From Flavobacterium sp. (GTDB lineage Bacteria > Bacteroidota > Bacteroidia > Flavobacteriales > Flavobacteriaceae), in assembly GCA_030682755.1 (NCBI GenBank), contig JAUXNR010000396.1, positions 1 to 10,326 on the forward strand: DNA of 10,326 nucleotides. The letters are read 5' to 3'. The notes below the pieces were generated by a model. It searched no databases. It saw only the letters and a program-made list of their open reading frames with translations, and had not been told where the DNA came from. The position numbers and the translations under genes are program-made. Every line of letters starts with the position of its first letter. Position 1 is the stretch's first letter. Below are positions 4,366 to 10,326 of the stretch, in pieces.

Positions 4366-7300
4366 TTAATTATTTTCTCTACTCAAATACACCCAACCGG
4401 TTTTGTGGCTTCCGTCTGTAAAATAAATCAAATAATAGTATGTAGCCGTTGGCAATAAGTTTCCGTTATAATCTTGACCATGCCATTGATTTACGTAGTT
4501 ATTCATTTCAAACACTACCATTCCGTAACGATTAAATATTTTCACTTTTAAGACATCAAAATTTGAAAGATCAAATGTGTCATTTAGGTTATCACCGTTT
4601 GGAGAAACACCTTTAGGAATGGTGCAATTTGTATTGGTTATTTCAACATTCAAAGAATCACTACATCCCAGTGAATCAGTAACTGTAACTTCATAGTTTC
4701 CAATTGCCAATCCAGTAATATCCAAAATGGTTTCTTGTGAACTAAAATTATTTGGTCCCGTCCAATTAATAGCATAATCAACTAATTCATTTGCATTTAC
4801 GAGTGTGATTGTTTTACGATTATCAATACAAAGCACTTGCACTTCAATAGGAATATCAATTAATCGTTCGTTAACTGTAATTGATTCCGAAGTTTCACAA
4901 TCACTCACAATTGCTTCAACCATATATATCCCAGGTTGAGTAATTTCCAATACACCTTCAGACTCTGAAACTAGAAAAACACCATTCAAGTACCAATTAA
5001 AAACCGATTCATTTGCAGAGAAATTTAATGGATTTACAGTTAATATTGAACTTTGATTGTTACACAATAAATTATCTCCTGAAACGGAAAAAATTGGTTT
5101 TGGATTGATTTCAATTGAAGTTGATGCAATATCAGAATCACAACCATTTACTGTAACATACAAAAAATAATTCCCTTCATCTGTTAAAGCAGCATTTGAA
5201 ATTATTGGGTTTTGCAAATTAGATTCAAATCCATTTGGGCCAAACCAATGATATATGGCATTTGGTATTGTTTGAGTTGTGAATTGAATTTGATCTCCTT
5301 CACAGATTGGTGTTGCTGATGTAATAACTGGCAAAGAAGGAATTGCATTAATTTGTATCGTAATTACAGATTGACTCGATTGATTACAAAAACCAAAAAC
5401 CGTATATTGAAATTGATAAGTTCCCGGAGACAACAAAGAGGTATCTACATTAGATCCCGTTAATGCTCCTGTATCTGACAAATCAGACCAAACTCCGTTT
5501 GAGTCATAACTTGAAGTAAACAGAGAAAACAAATTGATGTTTTCATTTGTTTCACACAAGGATAAGTTTGCATTTTGTCCGGCATTGGGAACTCCCGCAT
5601 CGGGGTCAATTGTAACTGTTAATAATTGATTGGAACAAGAACCAGGGTTTTGAGCAGAAATACTAACAAAATATTGTCCCGAGTTTGTTGCTATATTAAA
5701 TGGTAAAAATTGCAATTGATTGGTTGTACTTAAAATAGTTTGAGGTGCTGAAGCCATGTACCACTGATACGTAAAAAAAGGATAATTAGGAACTGTTAAA
5801 GCTCCATTTTGCCCGTTACAAAGTTCAGTCACTGAAATTTCTAAAGGAGCTAACGGGCTAATTTCAAATAAACTATTCGCTATATTTCCACAACTGTCTT
5901 GAATTTGAAAATTGTAAATGGCAGGTTCTAAATTTAAAAACAAATTAGAATTGTTGTTATTTACCTGAAAAGGCTGTCCGTTTTTTGAGGTAATTGTATA
6001 AGTAAATGGTGGTACACCTTCTACAATAACAAAAGTATCAAGGTTGCCGCTAGCACATTGAAAACTATAAACATCTATTATTCTGGGACCATCAGTAAAA
6101 ATAAATTCATGAAGAACAGTCACACAATTTTGCGTTGTACCTGCTTGACTAATAGATTGAAATTGTTTTAAAACTCTAAAATTTCCGGAAGCTGCAATAT
6201 TAAAATTTATTGAATTTAAATTTAAAAAATAAGAATTAGTTGAATTTGGAACAGTTCCTTGATTATAAACAACACCTGTTAAAGGATGTCCCCACTGCCC
6301 TGTAACCGAGTTTTGTTTTTGCAACCAAAAAGACTGAGATAAAATACCGTTACTTGAATGTTGAATTTGTAAATCAAATGAACCGCAGTTTTCAAAAACA
6401 GTAAGTGTGTTATTTGTGATTTCATAACCAATGACAGTAAACGTTTCAGTTGTTTGAGATACAATCCCTTCACATAAATACTGAATTACAAATGTATAAT
6501 TACCGGCTGGAACATTTCCATAATTAAAAGCTCCATTTGAATTAATATTTGCTGATAAATTTAAAGGTAAAATTCCTTGGAAATTAGTTGGGGCATTCGT
6601 TAAGATTATAGAGGTTATGGTTTTATTTGGAACCAAACGTATTCCGCCAAATCCAATATCGCAACCGGGTCTGTGACCCACGTCAAATGTTAACAAATTT
6701 ACAAGTTGCACCTCCCCTGATAAATTATACGTTTGTCCACAACTGTCAACAACTTGAAATACATAAGTTCCTTGGTAAATATTTGTATTCAAATTAAATA
6801 TTCCTCCAACAATAAATGAAGATAAATTTTCAGGAAGTGAATTTGGATAAGCGGCTGGTGCGTTCAATAAAGTGACACTGGCAATTGTTACTGGAGAAAT
6901 AGAAGATATTCTAATTCCGCTTTCACTAGTAATTTCACAACCAAGTAATATTTCAATTTCAGGAGGTGATACTGAAACAACCACATCTTTTGTAATTGTT
7001 GCAGATCTCCCACATGCGTCAGTTACTTGAATAACATAAACTCCTTGTGGTATTGGATTTGATGCACTACCATAAAGCACGGGGACTTCATCAAACGGCC
7101 CAGGGTGTGAAAGATTTGCTTGAGCAGCATTAAATCCTGCTGGTGCTTGCAAGAAAGTAATGGTAAATGGCGGTAAATAAAATGCGGGAGACAATGATAA
7201 ATAAGCACCTTGACAACTTGCCTGACCAGAAACTACTTCCAAACTTATTGACTTAAATACAACGTTATTATTCCGGACAAAAACATTTCCGCAACTGTCC

Positions 7301-8130
7301 GTAATTTTTATATTATAGGAATATGATTGTCCGTGATAAAAGGGAATATCGTTAGTAACTGTCCCTGTGGATTGTCCGTTTTCAATTGTATGATTAATAA
7401 TTATGGGAGTTCCTCCACCCGGTGGAAAAACAGTATATTCAATTTGTAACGGATAGGAAACCACGCTGTTTGTGGTAGCTCCATAAAAATTACTTACCTT
7501 AATTGTATCACATGAAGGCAAAAGCCCTGTTGTAAATGTCACAGGATCAATTATAATTGACAAATTATTGGCTAATAATGTAAAGGTTTGTACAACAGCA
7601 TCACCACAATTATCAAATACTCTAATTTGATAAATTCCTGTTGGTAAATTTGAAAAAACGTTTGAAACTTGTGGTGCGGCAATTATAGGTCCTGAAAAAA
7701 TCTCATAAGAAACAGCGTTTCCATTTGTAACATTTACAGTTATTTGACCATCAAATCCACAATTCACTTTTACACCTTGCAAGTTATAAGAAAGTGGTTG
7801 AATTAAATTTTGAATAGTTACATCTGTTTGTTGTGAACCAGAGCTTGCCCCTAGTGTTTGAGTAGCAACAATTGTATAATTACCTGCATTCAACCCTGTT
7901 AAAGTTGTTGCTTGCAAAACAGCAATTGGAGTGGTAAGGTTTGGCTGTAAAAAAACAGCATAACTCATAGTTGCTCCCGGAGTGGTTCCTGAGACACTAA
8001 AACTGAGTGACCCATTACCAAGGCATGATTCATCAGTTGCGTTTACTTCTAATGTAAAATTACCAACTTGTGCAAAAGTATAACTTGACAAGAATAAAAA
8101 AAACACTAAAATGAATTGTTGAAATTTCAT
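4366..8130 (-). CDS. secreted repeat protein with T9SS type B sorting domain (gliding-motility-associated C-terminal domain)
   Basis: A 1254-residue exported protein. The N-terminus (1-20) is a Sec signal peptide, MKFQQF plus a hydrophobic core ending SSYTFA, probably cut before Gln21. About eight repeats of 90-105 residues follow. Several end in a shared motif: FDNCG (172), TDSCG (277), TDACG (370), VDSCG (461) and QDSCG (744), with weaker copies between. Residues from about 845 to 1165 form Ig/PKD-like segments with Cys pairs (for example ICEGDQIQFTT and LLCNNQSSILTV). The end, from IPKGVSPNGDNLNDTF (1171) through KIFNRYGMVVFE to KTGWVYLSREN, is the CHU_C/TIGR04131 type B sorting signal for the type IX system. 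The protein is therefore expected on the cell surface or in the medium, probably as an adhesin-like molecule; the SprB-like look of the repeats is suggestive only. Start: the ATG at 8130 is preceded by a -7 box, and an upstream TTG at 8151 overlaps that box. Confidence 0.93.
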   Translation of the reverse strand: MKFQQFILVFFLFLSSYTFAQVGNFTLEVNATDESCLGNGSLSFSVSGTTPGATMSYAVFLQPNLTTPIAVLQATTLTGLNAGNYTIVATQTLGASSGSQQTDVTIQNLIQPLSYNLQGVKVNCGFDGQITVNVTNGNAVSYEIFSGPIIAAPQVSNVFSNLPTGIYQIRVFDNCGDAVVQTFTLLANNLSIIIDPVTFTTGLLPSCDTIKVSNFYGATTNSVVSYPLQIEYTVFPPGGGTPIIINHTIENGQSTGTVTNDIPFYHGQSYSYNIKITDSCGNVFVRNNNVVFKSISLEVVSGQASCQGAYLSLSPAFYLPPFTITFLQAPAGFNAAQANLSHPGPFDEVPVLYGSASNPIPQGVYVIQVTDACGRSATITKDVVVSVSPPEIEILLGCEITSESGIRISSISPVTIASVTLLNAPAAYPNSLPENLSSFIVGGIFNLNTNIYQGTYVFQVVDSCGQTYNLSGEVQLVNLLTFDVGHRPGCDIGFGGIRLVPNKTITSIILTNAPTNFQGILPLNLSANINSNGAFNYGNVPAGNYTFVIQYLCEGIVSQTTETFTVIGYEITNNTLTVFENCGSFDLQIQHSSNGILSQSFWLQKQNSVTGQWGHPLTGVVYNQGTVPNSTNSYFLNLNSINFNIAASGNFRVLKQFQSISQAGTTQNCVTVLHEFIFTDGPRIIDVYSFQCASGNLDTFVIVEGVPPFTYTITSKNGQPFQVNNNNSNLFLNLEPAIYNFQIQDSCGNIANSLFEISPLAPLEISVTELCNGQNGALTVPNYPFFTYQWYMASAPQTILSTTNQLQFLPFNIATNSGQYFVSISAQNPGSCSNQLLTVTIDPDAGVPNAGQNANLSLCETNENINLFSLFTSSYDSNGVWSDLSDTGALTGSNVDTSLLSPGTYQFQYTVFGFCNQSSQSVITIQINAIPSLPVITSATPICEGDQIQFTTQTIPNAIYHWFGPNGFESNLQNPIISNAALTDEGNYFLYVTVNGCDSDIASTSIEINPKPIFSVSGDNLLCNNQSSILTVNPLNFSANESVFNWYLNGVFLVSESEGVLEITQPGIYMVEAIVSDCETSESITVNERLIDIPIEVQVLCIDNRKTITLVNANELVDYAINWTGPNNFSSQETILDITGLAIGNYEVTVTDSLGCSDSLNVEITNTNCTIPKGVSPNGDNLNDTFDLSNFDVLKVKIFNRYGMVVFEMNNYVNQWHGQDYNGNLLPTATYYYLIYFTDGSHKTGWVYLSRENN
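4369..4620 (-). other. T9SS type B C-terminal sorting domain (within the secreted protein)
   Basis: This segment encodes residues 1171-1254. SPNGDNLNDTF, FNRYGMVVFE, the QWHGQDYNGNLLPTATYYY core and the final TGWVYLSREN are the expected conserved pieces in the expected order. The domain is complete, so the protein should be a competent substrate of the type IX outer-membrane translocon. It uses the type B rather than the cleaved type A signal. Confidence 0.9.
5887..7617 (-). repeat. protein-level tandem repeat array ending in D-x-C-G motifs
   Basis: This covers the span between the first and last clear D-x-C-G motif of the secreted protein (residues 172-748). Intervals between motif copies are about 105, 93, 91 and 90 residues (the last to a degraded QYLCEG copy), then about 193, twice the unit. 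The DNA of the units has diverged, so this is an old repeat rather than a recent duplication. Confidence 0.7.
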
Positions 8131-8148
8131 TAATAAATTAGATATTTT

Positions 8149-8156
8149 CAAAAATA
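8149..8156 (-). promoter_or_regulatory. candidate -7 box (TATTTTTG) for the secreted T9SS protein
   Basis: On the minus strand TATTTTTG matches TAnnTTTG and is identical to the box before mlaE. It lies 18 bases before the ATG at 8130, in the 47-base gap after the antiporter stop. No clear -33 element is visible. It suggests that the secreted protein can be transcribed independently of the antiporter gene. Confidence 0.45.
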
Positions 8157-8177
8157 ATTAAAATATCAGATAATTCA

Positions 8178-10325
8178 TTACTTTTTCTGAAACAGTTTTC
8201 CAATTAATTTTCTAACGTCATCTAATCTTTCTAAATTTTCTGTAAATGTGTCTAATGCTCCGGGGTTTTTTAAGTCAATTCTGGTGGAGCCTGAAATGCC
8301 GGATTGAAATGGATATATTAAAATCACATTATTTTTATTGAAATATTTGTTCATATAACCCGGAACACTATTCATTGTATTATTAAAAGACAAATTAGAT
8401 TTTCTACTCATCACCACAACAAAAGCATCATCTTTACTTAAATTTCTAGATAAAATCAAAAAATCTTCCCAATCTGAAAAAATATTAAAAACGGCATCAA
8501 CAGGGTGTTTTGAATGAATATCTTTAATTAAACTTATGGTAGTTTCACTTCCGTAAAAAATAATTTTTGACCCTGTATTTTTACCCAAATTCCAAATTTT
8601 CAAAAGCCAAAACGGAAATCCGATTTCACGTTCTGCCCGTTCTGGAATTACAACCAAATAGCGTTTAACTGTTGCAATGGGCTGCACTGATTTATAAATA
8701 AAAGTTGTTGTATTACATTTATTTAAAACCCCATCGGTTAAAGGACCATACAAACTTTCGCTAGATCCTAATGACTCTGTTTGACCAAGAATAATATCTG
8801 ATATTTTCTGCTCTTTTACAACTCCTGAAATTCCGTTTAAAATGTTAAGATCATAACGCATCAACATGTTTAATTTATTATCTGTTGCTGAAGCAACAAC
8901 GGCTGCTTTATCAACTATTTTCTTTGCTTTTGTTTCTTGTGAAGTTGTTGCAATATTGTTGCTGATAATGTTTAAAGCAAATAATCCAGTTTTATTTTTC
9001 TTTGATTTCATAGTTACAGCAAGTTGAATTAATTCTTCTACTGTTTCTATGTTTTTCATTGGAATTAAAATCCGTTCATCACTTTCTACAGATTCTCCAT
9101 CACTATCACTCTCATCATCGTCTTCCATTAAAGCAATATTATAAGCCCCTTTTTGAGCCACAAAAGATGCAATGGTACACGTAATTAAAATCATTAAAAT
9201 AGTACCATTCAAAACATTTTCATTCAAAAGCCTATTAGGTATTTTAATATCTGATAATTTACCTTGAACAAAAACCATTTCAGTTTTATCGGTCAACTTA
9301 TAAGTTCCATCAGCAGGTAAGTTCTGCATTAATGCATCTGAGCCAATCTTTGGAATTTCTCCTTTTTCTAAATTTTGAAATAACAATTGCGAATTATCTT
9401 CTGTAGTTAATTTGTTACTCTTCAAATGAACCTCCTCATATTGCGGAACACTGTCATATCCTATTATGATGTTAAACCCAACCAAAACTGCAGCCAGTGT
9501 TGCAGCTGCTTGAGCGTTACTCAATCCGAAAATTAATCTTCTTTCATCACGTGAATAACCAAAAATCTTTTGAGTTATCCAGGCCGGAATGTATTTACCA
9601 ACAATGGCACATGCGGTCATAATTCCTGCAACTTGCAAGGTATTCCAGTCTTTAATGAAAGCTTTGTAATCAATCAACATTCCAACTCCAATAAGAAAGA
9701 AAGGAATAAACAAAGCATTCCCCACAAATTCAATTCGATTCATTAAAGGTGAGGTATGCGGAATTAATCTATTCAAAGCTAATCCGGCTAAGAAAGCCCC
9801 AATAATTGCTTCAATTCCGGCCAATTCAGCCAAGGTACAACCCAAAAACACCATTGCCAAAACAAAAATATATTGGGAAATATTGTCATCAAAACGTTTA
9901 AAAAACCACCTTCCAATTATGGGAAAAATAAGCATGACAACCAAACCAAAAACAATGACTGAAACGCCTAATCGTATCCAAAATTCTTGATTAATTTCTC
10001 CCACTTGCATTCCGGCAATTACGGCCAAAACCAAAAGTGCAAGCGTATCTGTAATCATTGTTCCTCCAACAGTTACATTTACGGCTCTGTTTTTAGCTAC
10101 TCCTAATTTACTTACAATGGGATAAGCAATCAGCGTATGCGAAGCAAACATACTAGCCAGAAGAATGGATGTTGGTAACGAAAATTCCAAAATATAATAT
10201 CCTGCAAGCGTTCCAATTGTCATGGGTATCGAGAAAGTAAGCAATCCAAAGACCAAACTTTTACCGCTATTTTTTTTAAACTCTGCCAAATCAATTTCCA
10301 AACCTGCCAAGAACATAATGTATTG
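8178..10325 (-). CDS. CPA2-type cation/proton antiporter with tandem universal-stress-like domains, N-terminus beyond the window
   Basis: The gene runs off the right edge; the frame stays open upstream of the Met at 10316, and numbering here starts at that Met. Residues 1-285 and 361-392 form the Na_H_Exchanger membrane domain, with the first helix or helices missing. MITDTLALLVLAVIAG (87-102) holds the conserved ion-binding Asp (D90) of the unwound helix, here preceded by Thr. VGKYIPAW (239-246) supplies the conserved Lys, K241. AQAAATLAAVLVGF (268-281) is the late core helix. About 70 hydrophilic residues (287-358) interrupt the domain before its final helix. A very acidic stretch (398-414) follows, then two cytoplasmic UspA-like alpha/beta domains starting near RILIPMKN (415) and RYLVVIPER (552). 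The protein probably exchanges Na+ or K+ for H+, with the soluble domains in a regulatory role. The ion cannot be decided from sequence alone. Confidence 0.9.
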   Translation of the reverse strand, partial: QYIMFLAGLEIDLAEFKKNSGKSLVFGLLTFSIPMTIGTLAGYYILEFSLPTSILLASMFASHTLIAYPIVSKLGVAKNRAVNVTVGGTMITDTLALLVLAVIAGMQVGEINQEFWIRLGVSVIVFGLVVMLIFPIIGRWFFKRFDDNISQYIFVLAMVFLGCTLAELAGIEAIIGAFLAGLALNRLIPHTSPLMNRIEFVGNALFIPFFLIGVGMLIDYKAFIKDWNTLQVAGIMTACAIVGKYIPAWITQKIFGYSRDERRLIFGLSNAQAAATLAAVLVGFNIIIGYDSVPQYEEVHLKSNKLTTEDNSQLLFQNLEKGEIPKIGSDALMQNLPADGTYKLTDKTEMVFVQGKLSDIKIPNRLLNENVLNGTILMILITCTIASFVAQKGAYNIALMEDDDESDSDGESVESDERILIPMKNIETVEELIQLAVTMKSKKNKTGLFALNIISNNIATTSQETKAKKIVDKAAVVASATDNKLNMLMRYDLNILNGISGVVKEQKISDIILGQTESLGSSESLYGPLTDGVLNKCNTTTFIYKSVQPIATVKRYLVVIPERAEREIGFPFWLLKIWNLGKNTGSKIIFYGSETTISLIKDIHSKHPVDAVFNIFSDWEDFLILSRNLSKDDAFVVVMSRKSNLSFNNTMNSVPGYMNKYFNKNNVILIYPFQSGISGSTRIDLKNPGALDTFTENLERLDDVRKLIGKLFQKK
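9237..9458 (-). other. hydrophilic insert within the antiporter membrane domain
   Basis: This segment encodes about residues 287-360, between the helix ending VLVGFNIIIGY and the following LLNENVLNGTILMI. It begins with charged, helical-looking sequence (EEVHLKSNKL, FQNLEKGEIPKIG). It closes with LPADGTYKLTDKTEMVFVQG KLSDI, split here only for length (333-357), which looks like a small beta-hairpin module. In related antiporters, as I remember them, this loop is short. The frame is continuous and codon use looks like that of the host gene. Confidence 0.6.
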
Positions 10326-10326
10326 C

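Noticed and set aside
6279..7208. Short open frames in other frames inside the large secreted-protein gene and the glycosyltransferase gene
   Set aside because: They have no family features and lie wholly within well-supported genes.

Overview
The window looks like a chromosomal stretch from a member of the Bacteroidota, most likely a Flavobacterium-like bacterium. The DNA is AT-rich. Genes lack clear Shine-Dalgarno sites, and four starts are preceded by the TAnnTTTG type of -7 box used by the Bacteroidota sigma factor. There is also a type IX secretion (T9SS) type B sorting domain, which is restricted to this phylum. No rRNA, tRNA, CRISPR array, insertion sequence or phage gene was seen.

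Left part (1-2228, + strand): the 3' end of a ketoacyl-ACP synthase III (FabH-like) gene, a small SAM-dependent methyltransferase, a small lipoprotein of unknown function and a family 2 glycosyltransferase. All point the same way with gaps of 22 to 65 bases. A KAS III, a methyltransferase and a glycosyltransferase together suggest assembly of a modified lipid or other acyl product, but the substrate cannot be read from the sequence. Two of the gaps hold degenerate 7-base tandem repeats.

Middle (2232-4364): a minus-strand toxin-antitoxin pair (small antitoxin, then a RelE/ParE-type toxin with no ATG start) meets the glycosyltransferase end to end. It is transcribed away from a two-gene ABC transporter of the MlaE/MlaF type, which would move phospholipids between the two membranes. 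The 107-base gap between antitoxin and mlaE carries back-to-back -7 boxes. mlaE and mlaF overlap by four bases, and no MCE (MlaD) gene lies beside them.

Right part (4366 to the edge, - strand): a 1254-residue secreted protein with a signal peptide, about eight repeats of 90-105 residues (several ending in a D-x-C-G motif), Ig-like segments and a C-terminal T9SS type B sorting domain. It is probably a surface adhesin or cell-envelope protein. Upstream of it, running off the right edge, is a CPA2-type cation/proton antiporter with two cytoplasmic universal-stress-like domains. An unusual insert of about 70 residues interrupts its membrane domain.

The window is mostly recognisable housekeeping and envelope biology. 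The points most worth a second look are the antiporter insert, the architecture of the repeat protein, the ATG-less toxin, the heptamer repeats and the nearly zero spacing at both convergent gene ends.
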